Notes: a model not told the origin generated them from the letters alone. A stretch of DNA of 64,000 nt from SMYC01 sp963578475 (GCA_963578475.1 CAUZCL010000004.1:1-64000), one strand, 5' to 3'. Positions 27,026 to 37,390 are shown, counted from the stretch's first letter. Program-made: numbers and translations.

Positions 27026-28432
27026 ATGGCATTCATTACCAGAAAGCACCTGTCCCGCCGCGCGTTCCTCCGAGGTACGGGTGCGAGCTTCGCGCTGCCT
27101 TTCCTCGAGGCAATGGTCCCCGCGGGACGCGCGAGCGGAGACGGGACTACCGGCTTCACACGCCTTGTATGTATAGAGGAATCGATGGGCTGCGCCGGCT
27201 CTAGCGACTGGGGGGATGCGCAACACTTATTCGCTCCGGCCAAGGTCGGTCGCAACTTCGACCTCGCCGCGAACAGCCAACTGAAGCCACTCGAAGGGTT
27301 CCGCGAATACTTGACGATCGTCAGCAACACGGACTGTCGCTCGGCCGAAGCGTTCCGCGCGGAGGAGATCGGTGGCGATCACGACCGATCGACAGCGGTG
27401 TTCCTGACGCAGGCCCACCCGAAGCAGACCCAGGGCTCGGACATCTTTCTGGGAACGTCGCTCGACCAGCTTCACGCGCAGCGCTTCGGGCGCGACACCG
27501 CGCTACCCTCGCTCGAGCTTTGTATAGAAGGCATCGACCGCGGCGGCGGTTGCGCCTACAACTACCACTGCGCCTACACGACCTCGCTGTCCTGGGCGAC
27601 CCCCAACCAGCCGCTCCCCGCGATTCGCGAGCCTCGGGTCGTGTTCGAGCGACTGTTCGGCGCCGGCGACACACCGGAAGACCGGGCCGCCCGGCGTCGG
27701 ACCGACCGAAGCATGATCGACTGGATCACGACCGAGGTCTCGCGCCTGAAGCGAACCTTGGGGGCCGCGGATCGCGCGGCGCTCGACGCATACACGGAAC
27801 ACATCCGCGAGATCGAGCGGCGGATCCAGCTCGTCGAGGCCCGCAACATGAGAGGCGACGAGCACGAGATGCCCGAGACGCCCTCCGGTGTTCCCGCCTC
27901 GTTCGAAGAGCACATGCAGTTGATGTTCGATCTTCAAATGGTCGCGCTACAGACCGACCTCACGCGGGTTATCACGTTCAAGACCGGATTCGATCAGTCG
28001 AATCGAGTGTTTCCAGAGAGCGGCACTACGAAGTCTATCCACGGGGTCTCTCACCACGGCAACGTCCCCGCGGACATCCTGGACTTCAACAAGATCAACA
28101 CGTACCGCCTCGGCCAGCTCAACTACTTCCTCCAGAAAATGCGAGATACGATCGACGGCGACGCGTCGCTTTTGGATAAGACGGCCATCATCTGGGGATC
28201 TCCGATGGCCGACCCCAACCTGCACAACCACCGCCGCGCACCCCTCCTCCTCATGGGTCACGCGAACGGAGCCCTCGAAGGAGGACTGCATCTTCGGGCC
28301 CCAGAGGGAACGTCGATGGCGAACGTGTTTCTCGCACTGATGAAAAAGTTGGGACACAAGGACATGAAGACATTCGGCGACAGCACGAGAGAGTTTCTGT
28401 TGGACTTTCCGCGCGGCGGAGGCAACGCATGA
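27026..28432 (+). CDS. Tat-exported DUF1552 protein
   Basis: The 468-residue protein starts with a twin-arginine signal (TRKHLSRRAFLRGTGASFAL) and shows the DUF1552 pattern throughout, for example GGCAYNYHCAYTTSLSW, RSMIDWITTEVSRLKRTLG, RVITFKTGFDQSNRVFP and HGVSHHGNV. DUF1552 proteins are related to sulfatase/DUF1501-like alpha/beta proteins and nearly always sit beside DUF1592 genes, as here (four bases downstream). The biochemical role is unknown; the histidine-rich SIHGVSHHGN segment could bind metal. It overlaps the ankyrin gene by ATGA. No lesions are present. Confidence 0.88.
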   Translation: MAFITRKHLSRRAFLRGTGASFALPFLEAMVPAGRASGDGTTGFTRLVCIEESMGCAGSSDWGDAQHLFAPAKVGRNFDLAANSQLKPLEGFREYLTIVSNTDCRSAEAFRAEEIGGDHDRSTAVFLTQAHPKQTQGSDIFLGTSLDQLHAQRFGRDTALPSLELCIEGIDRGGGCAYNYHCAYTTSLSWATPNQPLPAIREPRVVFERLFGAGDTPEDRAARRRTDRSMIDWITTEVSRLKRTLGAADRAALDAYTEHIREIERRIQLVEARNMRGDEHEMPETPSGVPASFEEHMQLMFDLQMVALQTDLTRVITFKTGFDQSNRVFPESGTTKSIHGVSHHGNVPADILDFNKINTYRLGQLNYFLQKMRDTIDGDASLLDKTAIIWGSPMADPNLHNHRRAPLLLMGHANGALEGGLHLRAPEGTSMANVFLALMKKLGHKDMKTFGDSTREFLLDFPRGGGNA

Positions 28433-30366
28433 GGATCGCCGCGAAATCAGCCGTCCTTTTCGGCATCGCTCTCGTCCTGGCAGGCGCCGACCCCTCGCCC
28501 GGAGCCCCGGTTGCCGATGGCATCGAAATCATCGAGGCCGCGCGCCGGGGAGACGCCGAAGCCGTCCGGTCGCTCCTCGATCAGGGCGTGGATGTGAACG
28601 AAGCGCGGGGCGACGGCATGACCGCGCTGCACCGGGCCGCCGAGCGCGGCCATTCCGAGGTCGCCGAGCTGTTGATCGCAGCGTCCGCCGACGTAGAGGC
28701 GAAGACGCGCATCGGCAGCTACACTCCGCTCCACCTGGGCAGCCGGGGAGGACACGCCGTTGTAATAATGATGCTGCTCGAGGCGGGTGGCCGTCCCAAT
28801 GCCGTGACCACCAACAGCAGCGTAACGGCATTGCACCTGGCGGCAGCGGCGATCGACGGGGCGGAGGCCGTGACGGCGCTCCTGGGTCAGGGAGCGAACC
28901 CCAATGCCCGCGCAGGGTCGGCGGGCCAGACGCCTTTGGTCTTCGCGGCCGGATCCAACCGCGCGGCATCCGTGAGAGAGCTCCTGAAGGGCGGAGCGGA
29001 TCCGGGAGTTAGCACGAAAGTCGTCGACGTTCTCCCGAGCCTCGCGCTGGATCGGGAGGCGACCAAACGCTTTCGGAAGAAGCTTTTCGGAACTGAGCTG
29101 GCCGAGGCCATGGCCAAACCGAGCTCTAGAATCAAAGCACCGGACGTGGAGCTCAGCTCGACCGAGGTCCAGGCAGCCATCCGCGCGCAGCGGGAGTTCC
29201 TGCTCTCCGGCTATGAAGTCGGCGACGTCGATGGGCACTCGCTTGCGCGTGTCCGGCCGGACTACCCGGGAGGTCCCGAAGTCGTGCGCCCTCCGTTCAG
29301 GGAGGTTGTCGTCGGCAAGACGGGCGGCATGACAGCGCTCTTACACGCGGCTCGCGAGGGACATATCGAGGCGGCCGTCGCACTCCTCGATGGCGATGCT
29401 GACATCAACGAGGTGAGCGGTGATGGAACCAGCCCGCTGCTCATGACCGCGCTCAACGGTCAGTTCGATTTGGCGCTCGTCCTGCTCGACCGTGGCGCCG
29501 ACCCCAACTTGGCCGCCTCCACCGACGGTGCCTCACCTTTGTTCGCCGTCCTCCAGACCCAGTGGGCGCCAAGGTCGAACTATCCCCAGCCCCGGGCACA
29601 GGACGAGCAGCGCACGGAGTATATGGACGTGCTGAGGGCCCTACTTGAGGCAGGAGCCAACCCGAACGTCCGGTTGAACACGCATCTATGGTACTGGGAG
29701 TACGGGCTCGGCAAGATGGGGATCGACCTCACGGGCGCAACACCGTTCTGGCGCGCCGCCTTCGCGCAGGACCTCGAAGCCATGAAGCTTCTCGCAGCAA
29801 ACGGTGCGGATCCCAACATCCCCACCAAGTGGCCGGAAGTCGGGATGAGGGGGCGGCGACAACAGGACGGGAGGCAGCAGGAGGATTCGGCATTGCCCTA
29901 CATCCCCGAGAGAGCGCTGAACGCCTATCCGATCCACGCTACCGCGGGGGGAGGCTACCTCGGACTCGGGGCCTTTAGCGTGCGCAACGCACCGAACCAG
30001 TTCCTTCCGGCCGTGAAGTATCTGGTCGAGGAGCACGGAGCAGACGTCAACCTCACCGACTCCTGGGGCTACCGGCCGATCCACTATGCGGCGGCGCGAG
30101 GCGATAACGAGCTCATCAAATATCTCGTGTCGCAGGGTGCGGACGTCACTGTAATCACACGCCTGGGCCAGTCGACCGCCGACATGGCGCGTGGCGGTCG
30201 TTCCGGTTTCTTCATGCGGGTGGCGTACCCAGAGACGGTGGAGCTGCTCACGAGTCTGGGCTCGTCGCTCGAGTGTCTCCACACCCACTTCCTCGACACC
30301 GGGGACGTCTGCGCGGGGGCCGGCGTCAACGACGTCTGGGCGCCATCCCCTGAAATACCCAAGTAG
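28429..30366 (+). CDS. Exported ankyrin-repeat protein
   Basis: The 645-residue protein opens with a signal peptide (KSAVLFGIALVLAGADP) and has at least eight ankyrin repeats in two blocks. Block one, about residues 35-200, has for example DGMTALHRAAERGHSEVAEL and GSYTPLHLGSRGGHAVVIMM. Block two, about 300-610, includes GMTALLHAAREGHIEAAVAL and SWGYRPIHYAAARGDNELIK. A less repetitive linker (about 210-290) separates them, and the last 30 residues carry two cysteines (LECLHTH, GDVCAGAG) that may form a disulfide. It is translationally coupled to DUF1552 (ATGA). A periplasmic scaffold for the DUF1592/DUF1552 pair is the simplest inference. Confidence 0.87.
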   Translation: MRIAAKSAVLFGIALVLAGADPSPGAPVADGIEIIEAARRGDAEAVRSLLDQGVDVNEARGDGMTALHRAAERGHSEVAELLIAASADVEAKTRIGSYTPLHLGSRGGHAVVIMMLLEAGGRPNAVTTNSSVTALHLAAAAIDGAEAVTALLGQGANPNARAGSAGQTPLVFAAGSNRAASVRELLKGGADPGVSTKVVDVLPSLALDREATKRFRKKLFGTELAEAMAKPSSRIKAPDVELSSTEVQAAIRAQREFLLSGYEVGDVDGHSLARVRPDYPGGPEVVRPPFREVVVGKTGGMTALLHAAREGHIEAAVALLDGDADINEVSGDGTSPLLMTALNGQFDLALVLLDRGADPNLAASTDGASPLFAVLQTQWAPRSNYPQPRAQDEQRTEYMDVLRALLEAGANPNVRLNTHLWYWEYGLGKMGIDLTGATPFWRAAFAQDLEAMKLLAANGADPNIPTKWPEVGMRGRRQQDGRQQEDSALPYIPERALNAYPIHATAGGGYLGLGAFSVRNAPNQFLPAVKYLVEEHGADVNLTDSWGYRPIHYAAARGDNELIKYLVSQGADVTVITRLGQSTADMARGGRSGFFMRVAYPETVELLTSLGSSLECLHTHFLDTGDVCAGAGVNDVWAPSPEIPK

Positions 30367-30449
30367 ACCTCGATTGCAACCGAAACGGGCAATAGGGTAT
30401 CTTGGCGCTGCTGGGATCGGTTACCGGCGAGCCGTTTACGATGCCATCA

Positions 30450-30659
30450 TCAGGTGAGATCTGGAACTTCCCCGCCTGAAACGGGAACGATCCAAATGTC
30501 GTGCTCGTACACAAAGGCGATGGACGCGCTGTCCGGGGAGAACTTGGGGTCGACCACGTCCCCTTTGGACGGCGCGAGATGTGTCGCTTCACCGCTCTCG
30601 AGGTCGTAGACGAGGATCCGGCCGTGGGGGGGCCTATACCCGCGTATCCAAGAGCTCAC
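30450..30659 (-). pseudogene. Relic of an S9-type peptidase or TolB-like propeller
   Basis: An open fragment of 69 codons carries propeller text: GRILVYDLESGEATHLAPSK, DPKFSPDSASIAFVYEHDIW and IVPVSGGEVPDLT. This resembles the N-terminal beta-propeller of prolyl-oligopeptidase-family (S9) proteins. There is no start context and no peptidase domain, so it is a leftover. Confidence 0.5.
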
Positions 30660-30755
30660 GGGGCAGATTACTTGAAATAAACAGCGACCTCTTCGAAGAC
30701 CTTCCAGGCGAGCAAACGGCTTCTTGTCTGCGAGGGCGCGAGCCCGAAGTCTCTC

Positions 30756-31086
30756 CTAGGGTTCGTTAACAGGCTCACGATAGGGCTTGGCCTGTTTATA
30801 GAGCAACATGCCGAGATAATAGTGCGCCTCCTCGAAGCGCGGTTCGAGCTCGAGAGCGCGACGGAAGTGAACCATGCCCTCTTCAAGCTCTCTTTGCGAC
30901 ATGAGCGCGATGCCCAAGTTGTGGTGTCCTTCGGCAGAACCGGGATCGGTCGAGAGCACCTCACGAAAGCGCTCGATCGCCTCCTCGACCTTCCCCCTGC
31001 CCTATCAAGGCGATGCCGAGGTTGTTGCCGGCATCGACGAAATCGGGCTTCGCCTCGAGCGCGCGGCGAAAGTAGAGGACGGCTAA
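30756..31086 (-). pseudogene. Relic of a TPR protein, one frameshift
   Basis: Leftward from about 31086 the text VLYFRRALEAKPDFVDAGNN, then LGIALIGQG, is followed by an extra G in a G run (near 31005-31010) that shifts the frame. KVEEAIERFREVLSTDPGSA and GMVHFRRALELEPRFEEAHY continue to VNEP. These are three consecutive TPR units with no start or signal peptide. They are presumably what remains of an exported TPR protein like that at 8032. Confidence 0.6.
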
Positions 31087-31189
31087 GCTCCGGGCTGGCC
31101 CATACGATCGTTGAGCGTGCCGCCGCGGTCGAACCACGCAAGCTCGGTCGTTCGGTCCCCTCCACGAGGGATGAAGGCAAGAACCCCGT

Positions 31190-31580
31190 TATTTTTGTTT
31201 TTATTGGTTCGCGGTGCTCGCGGCGAGCAGGACGGCGCTCTTTGCGGCCAATCTCTTTCGTTCGCGGGTAGGACGTGCCTTTCTCGCGATCTGCGACCAG
31301 GACATCGCCGCAGAAGCCTCCGGGGTCAACCTGTTCCGCTACAAGCTCACGGCGTTCGCCGTGTCGTCTTTTTTCGTCGGCATGTCGGGAGCGCTCATCG
31401 CGCATTACCGTACGATCGTGACGTGGGAGCGGTTCACGCTCGAAGTGAGCATTCTTTATCTCGCGATGGTCATCGGCGGCGGGCTCGGAAGTATCGTGGA
31501 CTCGTTTCTCAGCGCTTCGGTCATAACACTCTTGCCCGCGCTCATCGCCACATCCGGCCGCGCGCTAGGGAGGCTCCGGG
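31190..31580 (+). pseudogene. C-terminal relic of a branched-chain amino acid ABC permease (LivM)
   Basis: About 125 codons match the end of LivM-type permeases: FAANLFRSRVGRAFLAICDQ, DIAAEASGVNLFRYKLTAFA, VSSFFVGMSGALIAHY, TLEVSILYLAMVIGGGLGSI and ASVITLLPALIA. The first two-thirds of the gene are absent and homology ends abruptly near 31580, where an IS91 fragment begins. It is a non-functional remnant; no other liv genes are nearby. Confidence 0.72.
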
Positions 31581-31604
31581 GTCGCTTTCTCGTCCATCTT
31601 ATAG

Positions 31605-31830
31605 GTGGACTGCACCAAGACCAGCCCAAAACGCGTCTGTCGTCGCCGCCAGCCGGAAAAATCCGTCCTCTACAGGGCGCTGGCGCAGCACTTTGAGTCT
31701 TTTCTCCTCCACTATGAACAACGTTTCGAGAAGAGCTTCGGTTACTTGAGAGCCATCGTCCGCGACACGGTCTACCGATTCTTAGATTGTGGCATCTTGG
31801 AATCAGGCTTCGCACTCGCCGCGGCAATGA
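31605..31830 (+). mobile_element. IS91-family transposase, N-terminal relic
   Basis: The frame reads RRRQPEKSVLYRALAQHFES and FGYLRAIVRDTVYRFLDCGI before LESGFAL. This corresponds to the N-terminal region of IS91-type transposases (pattern RxPExSVLxxVVxxHLExFL followed by FxxxEFRxYLxCGILxxGF). The zinc-binding cysteines and the HUH Y1 nuclease domain that should follow are missing, so the element is dead. No terminal oriIS or terIS hairpin could be identified. It marks a past insertion at the junction between the LivM and PIN relics. Confidence 0.6.
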
Positions 31831-31968
31831 AAGTCCAAGCCATCGACCAGAACCGCCCAGTCATGGACGTCTTGATCGCGGATACGAACGGGGAACTCGA
31901 CGGATTTCTGGACGGGATGAAGCGTCTCGAGGGAGTAGCGGAGGGCAGAACGTCAAAACAACCAACCT

Positions 31969-32275
31969 TCAAGCCTCGAATAACTCGAGCCCTGCAGACG
32001 AGAACCGCCGAAAATCCTCTATGTTCGCCGTCGCCAGTGCAGAGTCGAATCGGAGAGCCGTCGCGGCAATTATGCAATCGAACATGGACCGCCGCCGCCG
32101 ACCCGCGTCATTAAAGAGCCGAGCGCTCACCTTAGCATCCTCCTGGAGAAGGGCATGCGTCGGAGACGATTTGTAGCGCTAAGTCGGCCTGACTCGTATC
32201 GAGGGGACCGCAGAGAAACTCCGCCCACGCAATCGTGCCTTTCGTCCTAGGGCTCCACACCGACGGCAAATCCCG
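31969..32275 (-). pseudogene. PIN-domain (VapC-like) toxin relic
   Basis: Leftward translation gives LPSVWSPRTKGTIAWAEFLC, then GPLDTSQADLALQIV. After a frame change it reads RLFNDAGRRR and SMFDCIIAATALRFDSALAT, then ANIEDFRRFSSAGLELFEA with a stop at 31969-31971. The Glu of AEF, the Asp of DCIIAA and the ATANxxDF motif are standard for VapC toxins. The N-terminal Asp segment and the antitoxin gene are absent, and at least one stop/frameshift lies near 32140. It is a decayed toxin gene. Confidence 0.65.
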
Positions 32276-32322
32276 ATAGAATGCCCCCATCCAAGTTCAC
32301 GCTGGCAAAAGGAGATGACTCG

Positions 32323-35300
32323 TTGAAACGTAAAGGCACTCTATTGACAGCTCTTGCATTAATGATGACGACCCTGTTCGCCGCGCACGGATTCGCGCAA
32401 CCCGTAGAGCTCAAAAGCGCGCTCCTCGAATCCTTCGAGTGGCGCAATATCGGACCGGAGCGTGGAGGACGATCGCTCACCTGCACAGGCAGCCCTGGGC
32501 GGCCGAACGAGTACTTCTTCGGCGCGACGGGCGGGGGCTTGTGGAAAACCCATGACGGAGGCACGACCTGGTTCCCCGTTACGGACCAGAAGATCGCCTT
32601 TTCTTCTGTCGGTGCGGTGGCCGTGGCGGAGACCAATCCCGACATCATTTATATAGGAGGCGGCGAGACGCAGCTGCGGGGCAGCATCACGCAAGGCGAC
32701 GGCGTCTACAAATCGACCGATGGCGGCGACACGTGGCGCTTTTTAGGCCTGAAAGACACGCAAGCCATCTCTCGCATCCGCGTTCATCCCACGAACCCCG
32801 ACATCGTCTACGTCTCAGCGCTCGGGCACGTATATGGCGACAACGAGGAGCGCGGCATTTTTCGCTCCAAAGACGGGGGCAATACGTGGGAGAAGGTGCT
32901 CTACAAGAGCGACCAAGCAGGCGGGGTCGATCTCATCATCGACCGTACGAACCCCAACGTCCTCTATGCTTCGCTCTGGCAGGTCTATCGCAAGGCATGG
33001 AAGATGTGGGGCGGCGGGCCGGACTCGGGTCTCTACAAGACGGAAAATGGCGGGGAGACCTGGATTGAGCTCACCGGAAATCCCGGGATGCCCGAAGGAC
33101 CCATCGGCAAGATCGGCATCACGGTCTCACCCGCGGATCCGAAACGCCTCTGGGCCATCGTCGAGGCCAACGATGGCGGCGTCTTCCGCTCCGACGATGG
33201 AGGCGCGAGCTGGACGCGGACGAATGACGAGCGCAAGATCCGCCAGCGACATTTCTACTACTCGCGCATCTACGCGGATACGCAAGATCGCGACACCGTT
33301 TACGCGCTCAATACGCGCATGTACAAGTCGGTCGACGGAGGCGAGACGTTCGATATCACCATCACGGTGCCGCATGGCGACAATCACGATTTGTGGATCG
33401 ACCCCAACAACCCGCGGCGCATGTGCAACTCGAATGACGGCGGCGGCAACGTCTCCATCAATGGCGGCGAGACCTGGACGGAGCAGGATTACGTGACGAC
33501 GCAGCTCTATCACGTCAACGTCACCAACGACGTGCCCTACCACGTCTGCGGCGCTCAGCAGGACAATTCCACCGTCTGCGTTCCGAGCGACGGCTGGCAG
33601 AACATGCAGGCGCGCGGCCCCGGCCATGGCTGGTACTACACGGCGGGCGGCGGCGAGAGCGGCTACATCACGCAGCACCCCACAAAGCTCGACCTGTTCT
33701 ACGCTGGAAGCCAGGGCGCGCTACTGACCCGCTACAACAGAGCCAATGGACAGATCCGAGACATCCAGGTCTATCCGCGTTTTTTCTCCGGGGAGCCGGC
33801 AAGTGCTCTACCCGAGCGCTGGCAGTGGACCTTTCCCATCGTGTTCTCCCCCCTCGACGAGAACATCCTCTACACGAGCTCCCAACATGTTTGGAAGACG
33901 ACCGATGACGGCCAGACGTGGGAGAAGATAAGTTCCGATCTCACTTATGGCGATCCGGAAACGCTCGGCGTATCGGGCGGTCTCGTCACGATGGACATGA
34001 ACGGGCCGGAGATCTACGCGACCGTTTTTGCATTGGCGCCTTCTCTCCACGACGTGAACACCATCTGGGCAGGCTCGGATGACGGCATGATCCACATCAC
34101 GCGCGACGGCGGGAAGAACTGGGAGAACATTACACCGCCCGACCTCCCGAAATTCAGCCGCGTGAGCATCATCGACGAATCCAAGCACGCAGCTGGAACG
34201 CTTTTCGTGGCCGCCAATCGCTATCAGGTGGACGATCGGGAGCCTTATGTCTTTCGTACGCGCGACTTCGGAAAAACGTGGACGAAGATCGTCGACGGTA
34301 TCGCCGCCGGACACTTCGCTCGCGCCGTCCGGGAGGATCCCGTGCGCAAGGATCTTCTGTTCCTCGGAACGGAGCACGGAGCCTACCTTTCCTTCGACGC
34401 CGGGGATAACTGGCAATCCCTTCAGCTCAACCTTCCCGACACACCCATACGGGATCTCGCCGTGAAGGATTCGGACGTCGTTCTCGGCACGCATGGCCGC
34501 GGCTTCTGGATCCTGGACGACATCGAGCCCCTCCGTCAGCTCTCTCCGAGCGTTTACAACAAAACGCTCACCGTCTTCGAGCCGGGCCCGACGATCCGCG
34601 GAATAGGCAACGCGGTGATCCAATATTTTCTCTCCGAAGAGGCCGAGAAGGTCACGGTCGAGATCCTCGACCCGAGCGGCAATGTGATCCGCACCATCGA
34701 GGGAACTCCCGAAGATGAAAAGGAAGAAAGGCCCGCGGGCAATCCTTTCCGTCCCGCGCCGCCCGCGCCACCATCCACGCATGCGGGGCTCAACCACTTC
34801 GAGTGGGACCTCCACCACGAAGGTGCGACAACATTCGACGGGATGATCATATGGAGCGGCCGGCCCGAACGCGGCCCCAAAGCCCCTCCGGCAACTTATC
34901 AGGCACGCGTCACGACGCTCGAGCAAACCCAGACGGTTTCTTTCGAAGTGCAGATCGATCCCCGGTTCGAAGGCGTCACGGTGGCGGACCTCGAGAAGCA
35001 GTTCGAGCTCTCGAGCAAGATCCGCGACAAGACGAGCGAAGCCAACGAAGCCGTCATCGAGATCCGCGAAGTCCGCGCGCAGCTCGAAGAGCTGCTCGAG
35101 ACAACGGCGAGCGCCGAGCTCCAACAGACCGGTCGCGATTTCATCGAGAACATCTCCGAGATCGAAGAAGCGCTCTATCAGGTCAAGAACCAGAGCAGCC
35201 AGGATCCACTCAACTTCCCCATCCGGCTCAACAACCGACTCGCGTCGCTACGCCGAAGTGTCGAGCACGGGGACGCCAAGCCGACGAACGCAGCCTTTAC

Positions 35301-35439
35301 GGTCTTCGAAGAGCTTTCCGCCGAGCTCGCCGAGCACATGCAAAAACTCCAAGCGCTGCTCGACAGCGGGTTAAACGCCATCAACACCCAGCTCGAGAGT
35401 GAGGGTCTCGGGACCGTCGAGGGAGACCGCCAGAAATAG
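32323..35439 (+). CDS. Giant exported BNR/Vps10-type propeller protein
   Basis: A TTG start at 32323 with a strong AAAAGGAG site seven to nine bases upstream gives about 1038 residues; no in-frame ATG has such a site. A signal peptide (LLTALALMMTTLFAAHGFAQ) is followed by FEWRNIGPERGGR and many BNR/Asp-box repeats, such as SDDGGASWTRT, STDGGDTWRFL, TTDDGQTWEKIS and TRDGGKNWENI, forming one or two beta-propellers. The last 300 residues contain a beta segment and a predicted coiled coil (VIEIREVRAQLEELLETTAS). Members are annotated as sortilin/glycosyl-hydrolase-like, but enzymatic activity is not established. The gene is intact over 3.1 kb. A decayed paralogue lies at 51950-52265. Confidence 0.87.
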   Translation: MKRKGTLLTALALMMTTLFAAHGFAQPVELKSALLESFEWRNIGPERGGRSLTCTGSPGRPNEYFFGATGGGLWKTHDGGTTWFPVTDQKIAFSSVGAVAVAETNPDIIYIGGGETQLRGSITQGDGVYKSTDGGDTWRFLGLKDTQAISRIRVHPTNPDIVYVSALGHVYGDNEERGIFRSKDGGNTWEKVLYKSDQAGGVDLIIDRTNPNVLYASLWQVYRKAWKMWGGGPDSGLYKTENGGETWIELTGNPGMPEGPIGKIGITVSPADPKRLWAIVEANDGGVFRSDDGGASWTRTNDERKIRQRHFYYSRIYADTQDRDTVYALNTRMYKSVDGGETFDITITVPHGDNHDLWIDPNNPRRMCNSNDGGGNVSINGGETWTEQDYVTTQLYHVNVTNDVPYHVCGAQQDNSTVCVPSDGWQNMQARGPGHGWYYTAGGGESGYITQHPTKLDLFYAGSQGALLTRYNRANGQIRDIQVYPRFFSGEPASALPERWQWTFPIVFSPLDENILYTSSQHVWKTTDDGQTWEKISSDLTYGDPETLGVSGGLVTMDMNGPEIYATVFALAPSLHDVNTIWAGSDDGMIHITRDGGKNWENITPPDLPKFSRVSIIDESKHAAGTLFVAANRYQVDDREPYVFRTRDFGKTWTKIVDGIAAGHFARAVREDPVRKDLLFLGTEHGAYLSFDAGDNWQSLQLNLPDTPIRDLAVKDSDVVLGTHGRGFWILDDIEPLRQLSPSVYNKTLTVFEPGPTIRGIGNAVIQYFLSEEAEKVTVEILDPSGNVIRTIEGTPEDEKEERPAGNPFRPAPPAPPSTHAGLNHFEWDLHHEGATTFDGMIIWSGRPERGPKAPPATYQARVTTLEQTQTVSFEVQIDPRFEGVTVADLEKQFELSSKIRDKTSEANEAVIEIREVRAQLEELLETTASAELQQTGRDFIENISEIEEALYQVKNQSSQDPLNFPIRLNNRLASLRRSVEHGDAKPTNAAFTVFEELSAELAEHMQKLQALLDSGLNAINTQLESEGLGTVEGDRQK

Positions 35440-35547
35440 AGTCTACCGTGTACCTAACGAAAGACTGACGCAACCGCGTTTCGATTGCGTTCGTCCTCGC
35501 ACTTTTGGCTGACAGGGTCGAAGATTGAGAAAGGCAAGAGGGCACCT

Positions 35548-37390
35548 ATGACACGTAAAGTCACACGTCGGGATTTTCTCAATGGAACTGAGGTCGCCAT
35601 CGGGGCCTCCCTGTTGTCGCCGTGGGCGTCTTTACTGGGCGCCGAGTCTTCGCAGTTCACCTTGGACGCGGACTATTATCCACCCGCGCTCACTGGGTTG
35701 TGCGGAAGCCATAAAGGTTCATGGGAGGCCATGCACGCCCGCGTTACGGGCAAGACCTGGCCCGCCGGCGAACCCGAAGAGGCTACGACCTGGTCGGGGG
35801 CGGCATCAGCGGCTTGTCGGCGGCACACTTCTACCGGAAGGAGCGGCCCGCCGCGGGTATTCTGGACCTAGACAACCACGACGATTTTGGCGGCCATGCC
35901 AAGTGCAACGAGTTCAAGACCGGCGACGAGACCAGAATCGGTTACAGAGGCACGGAGTCGATCGACACGCCGTCCTCCTACAGCCAGGTCGCGAAAGACT
36001 TGCTGGTCGAATTGGGGATACACACTTCCAAATTCTACGAGGCCTTCGATCAGAAGCTCTATTCGTCCATGGGCCTCGGCAAAGGCATCCTGTTCGATAA
36101 AGACACTTTCGGCACGCAAAAACTCGTGGTCGGATACGGCAAGATTCATTGGGAGAAGTTTGCAGCCCAGACACCGATGAACGCCCAGGCAAAAAAAGAT
36201 CTCGTTCGCGTCCAAACCGAGAAACGTGACTACTTGCCAGGACTGACGAACGAAGAGAAGCACAAGAAACTCCCGCGGGTGAGCTACGAGGCTTTTTGCG
36301 GGACTACGTGAAAGTCGACCCCCAACTTTTGCAAATGTACCGGCGCTGGGGCATGAGTTTCTGGTGCGTGGGCACGGATGAGATACCGGCGACATCGGTG
36401 CAGTCTTATGATGGCGGTATGCCGAGGCTCAATCACACGCTGATACGCGCGGGGTCACGAGGAGATGAGCCCTATATTTTTCATTTCCCGGACGGCAATG
36501 CTTCCGTCGCACGGCTTCTCGTTCGCTCCCTGATCCCAGATGCGGTTCCCGGAACAACGATGGATGTGGTCACGTGCCGCATGAATTACTCCATGCTTGA
36601 CCGGAGCAACGCCGCCGTCAACATTCGCCTCAATAGTACGGTCGTACACACCGTTCACATGGCTGACTCGAGAGCGGTGGACGTTACTTACGTCCATAAG
36701 GGCAAGGCTCACACGGTCAGGGCGGACAGGTGCATCATGGCCGGCTACAACTCCGCGATTCCCTTTATCTGCCCGGATCTTCCGGAGGCACAGAAAGCGG
36801 GTCTCGCCTACGGCGTCAAGGCAGCCCTGACCTACGTCAAGATCCTCGTACCCAATTGGCGTCCCTTTGCCGATCTCGGTCTGGAATTCGTGTACTACAC
36901 CAACGACTTCTACAAACAGGTAGAGCTCGACTACCCGGTCTCTCTAGGCAAGTATCATCGTGCTCAAACACCCGACGATCCGATGGTCCTGCACATGTGC
37001 CACGTGCACCATTCCCCGGACATCACCGGACCCGAGCAGTGGCGGGAAGGTCGCCGCAAGCTGTTGTCAACACCGTTCAAGGTCTTCGAGCACCACGTCC
37101 GAGACCAACTGGATCAAGCACTGTCCTCGGCCGGATTCGACGCCGAGAATGACATTCACGCCATCACAGTCAACCGATGGCCTCACGGCTACGCCTACAG
37201 CCCAGGACTCATCTGGGAGCCCGAATGGGCCACGGAAGCCGATAAGCCATGGGTCATCGGCCGCAAGCCATTCGGGAGAATCACCATCGCCAACTCGGAT
37301 GCCGGCGCATCCGCCACAACCAAATCCGCCATCGACCAAGCCTGGCGCGCGGTAAGAGAACCCCTGAGCTCTAAAACCCCCGACCGATAA
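35548..37390 (+). pseudogene. Spermidine-dehydrogenase-like FAD protein, broken
   Basis: ATG 35548 starts a twin-arginine signal (TRKVTRRDFLNGTEVAIGAS) and ALTGLCGSHKGSWEAMHA. The frame shifts near 35795, giving YDLVGGGISGLSAAHFYRK, LDNHDDFGGHAKCNEFKTG and YRGTESIDTPSSYSQVAKDL. It shifts again near 36300, before RDYVKVDPQLLQMYRRWGMS and the C-terminal FAD-contact text PFGRITIANSDAGAS. The layout matches the Tat-exported spermidine dehydrogenase-like flavoprotein family. Compared with the expected YDLVVVGGGISGL, two residues appear missing just before the Rossmann glycines, so there is also a short in-frame deletion. Three lesions suggest loss of function. Confidence 0.75.

Noticed and set aside
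33127..35124. Long leftward open frames opposite the BNR gene
   Set aside because: They are antisense shadows of a gene with strong repeats and codon bias; no motifs or ribosome sites support them.
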